Assembly: GCF_905147045.1 (NCBI RefSeq) | Contig: NC_065895.1 | Coordinates: forward strand, 12,095,001 to 12,159,000 | Direction: 5' to 3' | Length of the DNA: 64,000 bases | Origin: Nymphalis io | Lineage: Eukaryota > Arthropoda > Insecta > Lepidoptera > Nymphalidae | Shown here: one piece after another, positions 21,428-34,052 of the stretch | Numbering within the stretch: position 1 is the stretch's first letter | Layout: each line of letters begins with the position of its first letter | Notes under the pieces: generated by a model | Database searches by the model: none | What the model was told of the DNA's origin: nothing | What the model saw: the letters and a program-made list of their open reading frames with translations, nothing else | Made by a program: the position numbers and the translations under genes

Positions 21428-21600
21428 GCGTTATGCAAGCCCGTCTGGGTAGGTATCATCGACTTTACATATTCTAACGCTAAGCAGAAATAATTTGTAA
21501 CATCATAACGTCTTAGTTTTCAAGGGGTGGCACATTGGCGATGCAATTGATGGTTAATATTTCTTATAGCGCCAGTGTCTATGGTAAAGAGTTCTTAATA
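21428..21600 (+). repeat. SINE B with internal deletion
   Basis: ATGCAAGCCCGTCTGGGTAG, CATATTCTAACGCTAAGCAG, TTAGTTTTCAAGGGGTGGCA and GCGCCAGTGTCTATGG follow the SINE B order. About 60 internal bases and the 3' tail are lost. Confidence 0.75.
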
Positions 21601-22024
21601 TTAGCTAGCCCATTATCCAATCAGACTTATAGGATCGCATTTAATATTTATTTATTTTATTTAAACACAAGTTTTTTTTACAATTCTTATTCAAGCCCTG
21701 AATTCCAAACTAGCTTTTCGCTGTGTTTTGGAAGTCAGTTCCTTGCCTCATTTTTATTACAATAATTGCTCCTTATTCAAAACAAAAATATAATACATAT
21801 TACCGCATATCCCTTGTCATACATATCTCTCAACAATATTAATTAATAAGATACAATTTTTATAAGAATAAGAACTGTACAAATAAATTTAATGAAAGTT
21901 TTTGAACGTTTTTTTTATCATCTGTATAATATAATTGTTTTGTGTAATCAATAACTATTATTGTTTTTTTTTTAACATAAGATTTTTGAAATCAATAAAT
22001 AAAGTTAAAAATATCTGCGGGATT
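21601..22024. other. AT-rich stretch
   Basis: No feature seen. Confidence 0.4.
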
Positions 22025-22065
22025 TATCTCATTCTTTCTTTAATCAGTAAAGAAAGAATGAGATA
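22025..22065. repeat. perfect 17-base inverted repeat
   Basis: TATCTCATTCTTTCTTT (22,025-22,041) is followed after the 7-base loop AATCAGT by its exact complement (22,049-22,065). The stem is too short for a typical animal microRNA precursor. Confidence 0.8.
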
Positions 22066-22429
22066 GATTCTTGTGTCATTGTACACAATATTTAGTTTTG
22101 ATACTTCTAAGTATCTATTATTCAATGTTCGATACATATCTCTAATTTTAAATAATATTTAAGTCTATCAACACTTAAAACTAGGCTAAATTGAAAGCGC
22201 ATGTAGTCACAGATCACAAGTACTAGGCTCTCATAAGGCACGGGAAGTTTCATCTCGGCTCAGATTGCAGTGCTCTCGTAGCGTCTGTCACTCAGCGAAA
22301 TATTTTTCTTTCTTACGAGAATGTAAAGTACGAAAATTCTAAGTCGGAGACTTTCTGAAATTTTCTCGTCCTCAATGCTTCGTAGTAACGCAAATTGTGT
22401 ACTTTTAAACGTAAAGTTATCTGGTACCA
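22066..22429. other. unique stretch with GC-balanced patch 22,190-22,430
   Basis: On the minus strand a 61-codon frame crosses the patch (...ALLRSIEDEKISESLRLRIF...). No splice sites of quality flank it; unassigned. Confidence 0.25.
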
Positions 22430-22469
22430 TACATATATATACCATATATTATATATACCATATACCATA

Positions 22470-22517
<48 letters not shown>
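22430..22517. repeat. AT microsatellite
   Basis: Imperfect ATACCATATA repeats (22,430-22,473) lead into an uninterrupted (TA)n tract to about 22,517. Confidence 0.95.
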
Positions 22518-22522
<5 letters not shown>

Positions 22523-23390
22523 TATTTCGAATTATTATAAAGTAAGAATTATTCGAATAGTTTTAAAATATGATGTAGTAGGATTGTAGCTTTACTTTTT
22601 TATTTTTATTATTCAAGAGAAACAAACTGATGTGTTCCATTAAGGTGTAAAATAAAACTTATTATTTATATGTGTAGTACCAGCAATAAAGCCTTAAAAA
22701 GCAGAAACACACAGTAATTACATGAAATAAAAAATTGTTTATTTTGTATATTAACGAATAAAGTTTATACTTCTATGTTAATTTAGTTGTATTTTGGAGA
22801 AATTATTTTAATAATAAGATGTCAGAAATTGTACTCTGAATCGCGCTGTCATTACTCATTTCGAATTGTATAGGTGACAAAGCTAATTTCAAGTTAAAAG
22901 TGTGTATTCTCATCAAGTAAAATGTGGTTTAATTTAACGAATGGCGTAATAGTAGTGAGACGTTTAATTAATTCAAGAACCCTGATGATTCATTAAGGAA
23001 GTTACATTTATTATATATTTGTTATGTAAATCTTATTCGGTCTGATGATTGATCTAAAAGCTAATATCTAAAAGTATGTACGTTAAGATAAAACTCAGTT
23101 TTAGAGATTCAACAATAGCGAGGGCATATAAAAGCCATCCATGTAATGCCCCGAGCTATTTGTGTAGCATCTTCACGTGGGTGTCCATAAAACCGAACAT
23201 TTTACCGTGTATTTTAATGAGTATTTTAAAACTGTCTTGCATCTTGTCTGACAACTAAGTATGGTGAGGTAATAGAAATTTTATGACCGTCTAGCAATTA
23301 AAGTTTATTTTACATATATATTTTCATATCAATGTCGTAAGTGTAATTACAGCTGTCTAAGCTTTCCTGGCTGATATTTCTATCAAAACT
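22518..23390. other. unique AT-rich stretch
   Basis: Around 23,100-23,260 the composition is more balanced and a TATAAAAG word occurs near 23,128, but no initiator or exon can be tied to it. Confidence 0.35.
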
Positions 23391-23723
23391 TTTAAGTATG
23401 GTAAGTAACAGCCTGTTAATGTCCCACTGCTGGGCTAAGGCCTTCTCTCCCTTTTTGGGGAGAAGGTTTGGAGCTTATTCCACCACGCTGCTCCAATGCG
23501 GGTTGGTAGAATACACATGTAGCAGAATTTCAATGAAATTAGACACATGCAGGATTCCTCACGATGTTTTCCTTCACCGTCAAGCACAAGATGAATTATA
23601 AACACAAATTAAGCACATGAAAATTCAGTGGTGCTTGCCCGGGTTTGAACCCACAATCATCGGATAAGATTCACGTTTCTAGCGTTCTAACCACTAGGCC
23701 ATCTCGGCTTACTTTAAGTATGG
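23391..23723 (-). repeat. metulj SINE with perfect 11-base duplication
   Basis: The element occupies 23,402-23,712. TTTAAGTATGG at 23,391-23,401 is repeated at 23,713-23,723. The copy is complete and well preserved. The plus-strand 67-codon frame over it is an artefact. Confidence 0.93.
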
Positions 23724-24503
23724 ACTTATTTACAATTGAATGAATGAATGAAAAATAACTAATACGTTTCATTGTAACGTCTATCTTTCAACTGTTATCT
23801 TAGCGGTAAGTTAAGAATTTACTTGTAAGATTTATTACGTAGTTATGAATAGGAATTCAATTGTATTTCCACGTTAATATTATTTTTCCTTTATCCTAAT
23901 GTTTTGGTAGCTTATTCTACATCAGCTACGTCATTACTGTAACTATTTTTGAACCATCTTTTCGGAATGTATGTAAACTATTAATGTATAAACTACTAAT
24001 AAATTTATATGTACAAAAAGTATAAAACGATTTGCTAATATTTCAACTGTTAAAGTTTCTTGAATATTGTGTATAGCACGTAAAATGAATCGTCAATGTC
24101 ATTATTTAATTGTTGATTGAAATCTGTTTCAGAAATATGATTTATAGATTTTTTGTTCATCCTATGCTATTGTTTCATTTACTCTTTATACTTCAAAGTG
24201 ACATTTAGCTCTATTATGTCGAGGCCAAGCTTTTCATTGCTAATGTGAAATGTCAGCTATTTTTGTATATAATCAATACTCGACAGCAAGATATTTTTAA
24301 GTTACAAACCTTGTTTCATAAATATTACAAAATTATACCGTTGCTTACATTTGCATTAATTATTTTTAAATTACATTAATTATTTAAAATATATAATTCG
24401 AATGTTAGTTTTGTATTTACTATATCACTTTATATGTATTTTTCCATTTATATTATTAAATTTACTTGTTGAATGTCTTTATATAACTCAAAGAAGTTTC
24501 AGT
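23724..24503. other. unique AT-rich stretch
   Basis: No feature seen. Confidence 0.4.
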
Positions 24504-24765
24504 TACTTGATGGTAGGGCTTTGTGCAAGTCCGTCTGAGTAGGTACCACCCACCCATCAGATATTCTACCGAACAGCAATACTTAGTATCGTTGTGTTGG
24601 AAGGGTAAGTGAGCCAGAAGACAGGTATATGCGACTTAACATCTTAGTTTTCAAGGATGGTAGCGTATTGGTAATGTAAGAAATATTTCATATTTCTTAC
24701 AGCGTTTAAGTCTATGGGTGGTGGTGGTGGTACAATCAGGTGGTCAATCTATCCGTCCACCTAAT
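24504..24765 (+). repeat. SINE B, diverged, near full length
   Basis: Runs from ACTTGATGGTAGGGCTTTGT to CTATCCGTCCACC. It has a (GGT)n expansion near 24,713-24,730 where other copies read GGTGACCAC. Confidence 0.88.
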
Positions 24766-25223
24766 AATATCATGAAAAATATTACCGACCAAAAAAGAAT
24801 TCATTATAAAAACATAATGTTAAGCCATTTACAATTCGACATAATACTAAAGAATTTACGTTATGATTAAAGTATAAAGTATGGCTTATCATAATAATTT
24901 AATCTTTTTAGAAAATTATAAGTACGTACATTGTAACTGACTTACAGGCCATGGTATGTATCCTTCTCAACAAACTCTCACTAAAGGTCAAAACTCTCGA
25001 ATCGATACCACACGTATGAAACAGGGTAGGTCGCGAATACGCGCTGAATACCAATCAGATCATGATACGGTTATAAAGTATTGAGTACTAGATGGGGTAA
25101 AGATATAAGCAGATTTTTATTTTGTATCAAGTAAAAAACTAAAGTATGTAATTGTGAAAGCTTTAGTTTATTCTGGGATACATCATAGATTTTTTATGCG
25201 CATTTAAACGACTGGTGGATACA

Positions 25224-25226
<3 letters not shown>
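24766..25226. other. unique AT-rich stretch
   Basis: No feature seen. Confidence 0.4.

Positions 25227-25279
<53 letters not shown>
25227..25279. repeat. AT microsatellite
   Basis: An uninterrupted (AT)n tract of about 26 units. Confidence 0.97.
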
Positions 25280-25284
<5 letters not shown>

Positions 25285-25709
25285 TATATTAAATATAAAA
25301 TTCTAATTTTAACTTTGATAGTGTCCAACCAGTCATATTTGTAAGTCTTATTCTGTACATACCCTATATAAGCTGTATATATTTGTATTTTTACATTTAT
25401 ATAAAGTTAATTCGACTAAGGGTTACTCAGACGGGCGTGATTTATGCCGTTTAGGGATAAATTTGTTTTAAATGTAAAATTACGTTACATGCAAATGCGT
25501 GTCTCCCCTGCAGTTTGTTAAATTGGGGGTATTTGTTTTGCTGCCTCTATGAACTAGACTGGTCGCGATTCAATGAACATGAACTTCTTTTTTATGTAGC
25601 TAAATCATATTAATATAATGTAATCCTGTAACATGAAGATTTAAAAGTCCTTGTAAGAGATTTCTTAAATAATGAATATTTTGAAATTAACACAATTATT
25701 TTGAATGCC
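25280..25709. other. unique AT-rich stretch
   Basis: A GC-balanced patch at 25,420-25,570 contains one octamer word (ATGCAAAT near 25,488) but no frame. Confidence 0.35.
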
Positions 25710-25985
25710 AGGCCCAGTGGTAAGAATGCGTGAATCTTAATCGATGATCGTTGGTTCAAACCCGGGTAAGCACCACTGAATTTTCATGTGCTTAATTTAT
25801 CATTAAAATTCATCTCGTGCTTGACGGTGAAGGAAAACATCGTGAGGAAACTTGTGTGTGTCTAGTTTCACTGAAATTCTGCTACATGTGTATTCCAGCA
25901 ACAGGCATTGGAGCAGCGTGGTGGAATAAGCTTCAAAACCTTCTCCTCTAAAAGGGAGAGGAAGCCTTAGCCTAGCAGTGGGCAG
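25710..25985 (+). repeat. metulj SINE, head slightly truncated
   Basis: Starts within the head (CAGGCCCAGTGGTAAGAATG). The B box is GGTTCAAACCC. The 3' end is altered: GCAGTGGGCAGAAATACTGG repeats GGGCAGAAATACT in tandem instead of the usual GGGACATT. Confidence 0.87.
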
Positions 25986-26019
25986 AAATACTGGGCAGAA
26001 ATACTACATTCATGTATCG

Positions 26020-26200
26020 TGGAGCGGTTTGGAACTTATTCCACCAATCTGCTTTAATTGGTGGTCTTGCTTCGGTTGGTGGTCATGATATTTCTTCTCG
26101 TCGCCGAGCACGAAATTAATTATTAACTGTAATTAAGCATGTAACAATTTAGTTGTCGGTTGCCACTTTCCAGATTCGAAACCATTGCTCTCGTTTAATG
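26020..26200 (-). repeat. degenerate metulj-like fragment
   Basis: GGAACTTATTCCACCAATCT, GAGCACGAAATTAATTATTA and ACTGTAATTAAGCATGTAAC preserve the minus-strand metulj order with heavy damage. Confidence 0.5.
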
Positions 26201-28530
26201 TTCTATGCAAAGGATAATTTCATCTATTGAAATTTTCACTTTAATTGTAAGTTTTTTTTACATTGTGTTATTAGGTAAGGTGGAATGTATGTATAAATAA
26301 TAAGTACAATATAATATAATACAGATAATCATCGAGTATTACTGTAAAGCACCCACGCAAAACATTTTATTTCCCACAGATGCATTGAAAGCCTAAAACT
26401 TTGTCGTAGCGCTATAAATTGAAATATATAACCTTTTTTATCATTGCTTTTTAAATGTTCTGTAAAAAATTAACGAGGCACAAATGATATGAGTGCAGTG
26501 TCTGTCCATAACGATACAAACTAGAGACTCGTGGTAGATAGATTAGTATAATTAGTATATTTCTTAGGTTTACTAATAAAATTCTTCGAAAAATATTAAG
26601 AACAAGTCATCATTAGAAAACAGCCTCTCGATAACCGACTCGCACTAAACCAGAAAACATTATTTAGCATAAATCCTTTTATTTCTTTTCGTCATTTAAA
26701 TATATGCAACTAATTTGCCTGTAGCTTTCAAGTTCTCCTGCTTTTTTTACAAGAAAGGGTTCCTTATTTGACCAGGGATCTTAATTATCACGAACAGATA
26801 ATTAAATTGCGTGTACACAGATAAAATATAAAAGATTCAAGCGTTCCTTTCACGAAGCTAATTGCGATCCATATTACAGCAAACAGTCAAATGAAAGAAC
26901 GACAAGGAGCTGTCTCGTCATGTTAAAACTTACAGCTGCCGAACTGAACTTGACAAATATGTAGCCCTTATTATAATACATATACAGTCGAGATTTTAAT
27001 GGAGGATTGTAGAATGGCGGTAAACGTGATCCGGTGGAAAGTTGTGACAAAGATGAGGGGGCGCGTCCGTTTAATTTCCATTCACAAGTGTTGCTAGTGC
27101 AGAAAGACTGTTTTATCTTCGTTGTTATGTTTATTTTTATATGTGGATTTATAATTAAATATTAAAAATAAAACCTAAAAAATACTATTTTATTTTACCA
27201 AAATATATTTATGAATTGATATTTTTTATATTAATTTGATATTATAATAATAACAATTTGTTGAATTCGTAATAATATAAATTTGAACAAATATTTTGCT
27301 GTAAGATTATAAAATATTCATGAAATTTAAAGACCATCATTTCATTAATAACATATTAATTAATTATATACTTAATGCACATATCACATAACCCTAATAT
27401 ATGTCACTTGTCGTCTGCACCTATGTGCCTATCACCTGTCATTTGCAGTAGGTTGGTGTGGTTTAGCGAATAAATATAAATATATACGCGTCAATATTAT
27501 ATTGACATTCGATTTTTAAATTTATTTAAGTCTTATTAATAAATTCAAAATAAGCATAGATGAAATATAGGCGTAAGTTATATTTACAATGCACATAGTA
27601 ACAATGTGCTATTATCATATATTATAGCTGTTATTCGCTTGTGTTAATAATAAAATATAAATTTTACTTATAAAATTAGAATCAAATACCTATGTTTGCT
27701 TACACTTAGAATTTACTACGACACTGTCGAGTTCATTCTATTACACAGATTAAAAAAAACTACTTTTTTATAACTTATCATTCATTTTTCAAAATAAATA
27801 GTCTTTTTAATTTTGAACATAATGCTATAAAATTAAAATAAAACACTAATCTCACATCTTAGAATAATATATTTTCGAACAAACTGCTCTAAAAGAGTTC
27901 ATTACAAATAGACAACAGGGTGTTTTTAATTACAAAGAATAATGAGTAGCATTATGCTTAACGATCTCTGAAATGCACGGACAAATGATTTTATAAATAG
28001 ACACCCCACGTACAGTTACGACACATTTTTATGTGTCTTCTACACAGACGTACAAAGTGTTGCTTAAGAGTATTATAATTTAGTTTAATTTATTATTGCT
28101 TTGTATTTAAAAATAACACATGTTTTAAATAAATCCATCGACTGAATTATATCAGCTGAGTGTTATGAGATTTTAATTTAGCTACTGATGTTTGAGCTAC
28201 TTATTAAGGGAATATGATTGTGTAGTTTAGTTCTGAATTTATTTCACATTGAAATCCGATTGTAGAATAAACGGGAAATATTTATGCGGAGCTTTAAAGC
28301 TGCTTTTTGGGTCCCTTTGAAATGCATTGTTGTTTGGGTCTTCATTAAACCGATAATAATATTGAATATACTCGAAAGTCATTCGAATACCACTTTTCCC
28401 GTGGAAGGACTGTCTGCAGGCCTGTTTGATTGTCCATCCTCTCGTCAGTTACTCAAACACACACGTCAAACATTAATATTTTGAATAATATAATTGGTGT
28501 TGTATTTTTTTTTTTAATGGTTTATTCTTT
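26201..28530. other. long unique stretch
   Basis: The longest repeat-poor stretch in the first half. Patches at 26,730-26,970, 26,995-27,090 (TAGAATGGCGGTAAACGTGA, GGGGGCGCGTCCG) and 28,270-28,470 are more balanced in composition. None has splice-flanked open frames. Confidence 0.35.
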
Positions 28531-28620
28531 TACCAGTGCCAGAGTCTATGGGCAAATATGACTGCTTACTAGTAGGTGGCACTTCTGAACGTCTGCCATT
28601 TTAAAATAAATAAAAAAAGA
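28531..28620 (+). repeat. SINE B 3' fragment
   Basis: ACCAGTGCCAGAGTCTATGG, TGACTGCTTACTAGTAGGTG and GAACGTCTGCC plus an A-rich tail match the element's last 80 bases. Confidence 0.65.
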
Positions 28621-30043
28621 TAGTAAATAATTTTTATTATAAAGGCTTTGTTAGTGCTGGTCCCATTATTGTATAAATGAGTTAGTTCTATGAATTTACA
28701 ATTTTCAAATATTTTTTTTGTATATTTAACATTTTTGATGTCCATGGCGTAACATTGAGATAAGAATAAAAATATTAAAACTCGATGTATCGTTATGTCG
28801 ACCACGTGTACCACAATCTTTATGATATAATGTTTGGCTTATCAATTAAATAAAGCACACATGTTAACCATCATATCTAGTGATGTACTTGAATTTATCG
28901 TAATTATGCTGTACTTGTTTGTATCGTAATGATCGCATTGCTTTATTACAAGTGGATTTTTATTCATGACATGAAGGGTCAATTGAGGTCAAACTTTGAA
29001 AACAAAAAACTAATTTAAATATTACATAAATGTTATTCATTTTAAATTAATCAATCGTTTTTAAATCTTTGATTAATTTTATAATGTATACTAAAAAAAT
29101 TTTGTTATAAAAAATCTTATGATATTAGAATTTTCTTAAAGAAAACGTAGGTACATATATTTTCATTCCACTTCAAGGACAGCAGAGCCGATCTAAAGTT
29201 ACCGAAATAATTTTAGATCGTAAAATAAAAACAAGGGGCGAAGTCCTTAGTTTCGGCTTACAAACAAAACAGACAATTACTGGAGGGGTGACATTATTGT
29301 GCTCTCGTATCGGATTCCTTGACATCTCAATTTTACAAGGCAATGTTTAATTGGTTCCACTTCAAGACGAGACTGGAAAAGATTGGGAACACGAGAATAG
29401 AGTCAACATTTCTAAAGAAGAAATATATAGAATGTAAACAGTTTTGCGTAATGATAATTATATATGACAAGAAAATGATATACACGTTTGTCACATAAAT
29501 AAATTTGAAGCGGGTGAAAGTGCGAAGCACACTTAAACTTTTTCCGAAACGCGCTGCATTTTCTGATATAAATTATATGTATATTGGTTAAGAAATTCAG
29601 TTAAGCGTTACAAAAACAAAAATCTCTTCATCTCTTTATATTCATTTAAAAATAAATAATATTCATATTTGATGATTACAGGGACAGACTTATCTATAAG
29701 ACATAGTTTAAATTTGAGCTCTATTGCGTAATGTAGAGGCGTTTTGTGAAAACAATATCCTATGATAAATATTTTAGGTGACATTCGTTATAGCACACCG
29801 AACTCATAAATATGTTTTAAGTTTTTACAGAATTAGAGCAATATGCACGGAAAACTCACTCAAGAAAAAGTTCATCTAATTTTTCGTAAAGAAATAATTG
29901 TTTAATGTTTTTACGATTATTGTATTGATTTGTTTTATAAAAATTACATATTACTGCTTAACAACAGACTCACTTCACATATATTAAAATATTATAATAT
30001 ATAAGTAAGATATATTAAAATATTATATATTAAAATATATAAT
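28621..30043. other. unique AT-rich stretch
   Basis: The patch at 29,160-29,400 is GC-balanced without an exon. The word TTCCACTTCAAG occurs twice (29,166 and 29,354). The rest is AT-rich. Confidence 0.35.
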
Positions 30044-30102
30044 ACAATCTTACTTATATATTTTAATATATATTATATATTAAAATATATAAGTAAGATT
30101 GT
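30044..30102. repeat. 59-base perfect palindrome
   Basis: Two 29-base arms, starting ACAATCTTACTTATATATTT and ending in the exact complement TAAGTAAGATTGT, meet at a single central base. A third copy of the arm word (ATATAAGTAAGATATATTAA) lies just upstream at 29,998. It is strongly AT-rich. Confidence 0.9.
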
Positions 30103-30860
30103 GTGTTTATTGTGGTTTAGCTTTGATTAAATGTCACTTGAATGAATTTTGTTTCATTTACAATTCTAAATACACAAAATATTGAAAAAAAATGATAATA
30201 ATTAAAAATAAATCAGATTATTTGATTTGTTAAATTTTCAAAAAATTAAGTGTGTTTTCTTTACGCCCAGAGGTATTGAATTCCTTCACCCCTCTAGCGA
30301 GGGTGTTAGGAGGGAGTATCAAATAGCGTATTATTTTTAAACAAATGTCCACCGCAATGTTGTTAGTATCCATATTTCATTACTACTGTCTACTCAAAGA
30401 TTATGAATCAAAACATAAATCTATTTGAAGTATTTGAAGTAAAATTTGAATTCCAATCATATCTTATTAAAAGTCTTACAAATTGTTTCGATTTTTTTAA
30501 AAACCGTTTTATTACTTCCTTACAAGAATAACCTTTTTTTATATTATTATTTTGTCTTTTAGTCTCCACGATATGTTATCTGTGCTTTGGTGTATCTTCC
30601 TATCGGTTTATCGTTTGATAACTTTATGTGAATGGCTGTTATTATTTCTAGGCAGTTTTTTTTAAATCGTTTTCCTTGTTCTTACAAAATAATAATCATG
30701 AAGAGACTTTGCAGTTGCTCATAACTTACTAGTTAGTTTGTTACTAGCCCGTAATCTCACCCTCGATCTTTCAAGGTATGTCGGTTCAGTTAAGTACGTT
30801 CTATAACGAACAGGCAAAGCCGCACGAAACACTTAGTTCAATGTATTGATCCACCAATAT
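30103..30860. other. unique AT-rich stretch
   Basis: No feature seen except a small balanced patch near 30,260-30,320. Confidence 0.4.
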
Positions 30861-31072
30861 GTGGTTGGAATTTGTGCAAGTCCGTCTGGGTATCACCCAC
30901 TTGTATATATTTTACCGCTAAACAGCAATATTTAGTTTTGTTGTGTTCCGGCTCAAAGGATGAGTGAGATAGTGTAACTACAGGCACATAGGACATAACA
31001 TCTCAATTCCTAAGATTGGTGGCGCAGTGGCGATAGGATAGGATAGGAATGATTAATATTTCTTGTGACTTA
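30861..31072 (+). repeat. SINE B, 3' end lost
   Basis: GTGGTTGGAATTTGTGCAAG to CTTGTGAC. An inserted (GATAG)n run, GCGATAGGATAGGATAGGA at 31,033-31,052, replaces the usual GCGATGTAAG word. Confidence 0.85.
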
Positions 31073-31679
31073 GCTGTAATATAAAAATTATGGGGGTTAT
31101 CTAATTTTACCAACTCCACTACGAAGGATAATGCCTACTCCATATAAATTAGATATATGTATTTAAGCGATACAATTTACATAATATAATGGGGGAATGG
31201 AGTTCTTTATTATCTGTTGTTACGTTCAGTTCAAGTACAGTGAACTACATTAAATTATCTTGCATCATATGTAGTAACGCATCTGTTTTACTATCAATTT
31301 CCTTTATCATATTTTCACCTTTATGGAATATGTCATAGAGTTCAATTTAAATATGGTATCATAAATTCTGCGGTGTTTTATTTTTTATTTTAGTCGTTAT
31401 TTGGTTTCGATAAGGTTCACTTTAATTTGACTGGTCTTGTTTGAAAGGATTCTTACTAAGTCCCGTTTATTATTTATAAGTTTTACGATGGAGGGGGCTC
31501 TATAAATAGACAACGTGGATTAGGTCGGGATCGGAAGCTGAAGTTCACGGTTAAAATACTGTAAACGTGAAATTGACAAAATATTTTTGGGGAAAATTGA
31601 TTAGAAAAATAGTCATGAAAAACCTAATACAATATAAACAATATAATATATATTTTAAATCAAAACGCATAAGTTTTTA
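31073..31679. other. unique stretch with isolated TATA word
   Basis: GGGGGCTCTATAAATAGACA (near 31,495) is a good TATA-box word followed by GC-balanced sequence (TAGGTCGGGATCGGAAGCTG), but I find no initiator at the right distance. Confidence 0.3.
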
Positions 31680-31937
31680 GTGATAGAACTGTGAGCACGC
31701 CCAGCTGGGTAGGTACCACCTACTCATCATATATTGTACCGCCAAACAGCAATTATATTGTCACGTTCCGGTTTGAAATATGAGTAAGCCAGTGAAACCA
31801 CAGACACAAGGGCTATAACATCTTTGTTAGCATGTAAGGAATGATTAAAATTTCGGTCGCCAATGTCTATTGGAGGTTGCAACTGATCATCAAGTGGTTC
31901 ATTAGCCCGCCCGCCTAACTATTTTATAAAAAAAACC
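31680..31937 (+). repeat. SINE B, near full length, diverged
   Basis: Runs from GTGAGCACGCCCAGCTGGGT to CCCGCCCGCCTAACTATTTT and A8. The GTAAGGAATGATTAAAATTT section is rearranged relative to other copies. Confidence 0.87.
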
Positions 31938-32099
31938 CACTATGGACAAATCTTTTGGTGACATTAAACTTTAAAATTGTCCCATTATTTACCCCCATAT
32001 CTATCAACAACAGAAAATAACCAAAACAATATACATCTCGCTTCAAACAGTATCATTTTTTACGATTACGTTACTAGACTACCAATACCTTGAGGTAAG

Positions 32100-32205
32100 A
32101 GGTAAAATATAGGCCGTCAGGGAATAGAACCCCGGCCTACCGCACTGTACGTGACTGCACTGCGAATTGACTTTCACTGATAGCATAGTTACGTCGCCTA
32201 ATAAA
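32100..32205 (-). repeat. tRNA-like SINE head remnant
   Basis: The minus strand reads GGGGTTCTATTCCCTGACGG, a near B box, after a tRNA-like stretch containing CAGTGAAAGTCAATTCGCAG. The family is not otherwise present in this window. The A box is poor, so it is not an active tRNA gene. Confidence 0.4.
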
Positions 32206-33687
32206 AAAAACATTTGCAAAATATATTTCTTGGTATTGCTTAACTTAATATATCATAAGAATTTGACACATTGTGACAAAATATAACACGATAAAACGAA
32301 AATTATCGTAACAAAGTAGTTATTAAGAATCGGACTTTATATTACTGAAATAAATTTACTGAGGTTAACACCATGAAAATTTGCATACGTTCCTCTTACA
32401 CAGGAGGTGAGCACTAAAGGATTTTTAAAAATTAGTTATTTAGCATTAAAACTAAGGCGCTAGTTTGTCCATAATGATATTTTAGCGTAGGTACGTACAA
32501 AGAAAAGTATCTATGAGTAAATATAAAGTGACACACGAACAGTTAGTTGTCTTAACATTTCTCAGTTGAAGTTTGACCAAAACGCAATTATATCGGATAC
32601 TAATTCAGCAAAGTTTAGTGTGCTCATTAGTAACTGACCGAAGTCTGGGGCTACGTGCAATTACAATTCGTCTTGAATCGGACTCTGCACTTATTGAACT
32701 ATGCTATAATAGTATTGGCAGTAATGTGTCCGCAACACACCAGACTAGACTCTGCCATAACTCCTCACTATTCAAGGTAGAAAATTACTCCAAGACCATC
32801 AACTTCAATCCCCTTTTTCTATATATTACGGAAGTTTGTCTTTTCTTTCATTGATAATGCGCTGCCAGGCATTAATTCTGATTTATTATATCGAATTTTG
32901 ATGAAAAGCCTCTGTAATTTTCAACTTTATATTTTCGCAATATAGTAAAGATATAATGCATGATTATGTATAATAATAATACTATACTTAATCATACATT
33001 ACACAGTTCTAATTCCTAAAATATATAATAAATCCACAATATCCTTTACATAATTTTTACCTGTTAGTATGCGCGATATATTACAAATAAAACATTTTCG
33101 GTGGAGGGAATATAGTAGTAGTTTAACTTTGATAATAAGGTTCAAAATGGCCGACAATTAAAGCTTCCATTTATTTTATTTTTTCCGTCGTTTCGGCAAA
33201 GTTGCATCTGTCGTAACGAGCTGACTCGTGAGCTTCGTCCTGTATTTTTCGCAGTTTAAATCCAATCACCAAAAACCGATACCCAAAATATAGATAAAAC
33301 GACAAAATCCAGGAATTTCGTCTACAAATAATCTAACAGAAATGTTGTCTATGTTTTTTAGACCGCAATAATCGTTTTATCTCGCCCGAAAAAATATTTT
33401 GACGGATTGAATTTGTTTTCCTTGCGCCACCACAACAGATGCGAGTTCACAGCAGTGAGTGACACTAAGCCCCAATTCGGTTCACGGTTCAGTGTATAGC
33501 TTCATTAGAAAGCTTTTCTAGTGAAAACTGCTTTGATAAAACACTAATGTCGACGAAACTCCAGACCAACTAAGCGTATTTAAATTGTAAATTATCAAAT
33601 CAAATATTTTTAAAAATGCGTATCTATTAATACTATTATAATAAAAAAGATTATACACTAAAACTAACACATACAAAATTAGTTAAT
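32206..33687. other. unique stretch
   Basis: At 32,540-32,854 the composition is balanced and a 93-codon frame opens from a TTG, not an ATG (TKTQLYRILIQQSLVCSLVT...). No splice sites or domain support it. At 33,120-33,260 and 33,420-33,500 there are further balanced patches. Confidence 0.3.
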
Positions 33688-33982
33688 ACTGGTAGCAAGG
33701 CTTTCAGCAAGCTCGCCTGGGTAGGTACCACCCACTTATCAGATATTCTACCGTAAAACAGCAGTACTTGATATTGTTGTGATCCGGTTTAAAGTGTAAG
33801 TGAGCCAGTGTAATTACAGGTACAAGGGACATAACATCTTAGTTCCCAAAGATGGTGCCGCATTGGCGATGTAAGCGATGGTTTACATTTCTTACAGTGC
33901 CGATGTATATGAGCGTTAGTGACCAATTCCATCAGGTCGCCCATATGCTCGTCCGCCTACCTATTTTATAAAAAAAAAAAAA
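33688..33982 (+). repeat. SINE B, full length
   Basis: ACTGGTAGCAAGGCTTTCAG through CTCGTCCGCCTACCTATTTT and A13. Moderately diverged. Confidence 0.92.
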
Positions 33983-34052
33983 TAGTAGCAGATAAGACTT
34001 AAATTGCATTTATAGCATACTAGCGAAAAATATTCACAGTTCAAATAGTGCC

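Noticed and set aside
22430..22517. Origin or structural element in the AT tract
   Set aside because: A simple dinucleotide microsatellite explains it.
32573..32854. 93-codon plus-strand frame
   Set aside because: It opens from TTG, has no splice borders or domain, and its residue mix is ordinary for this composition.
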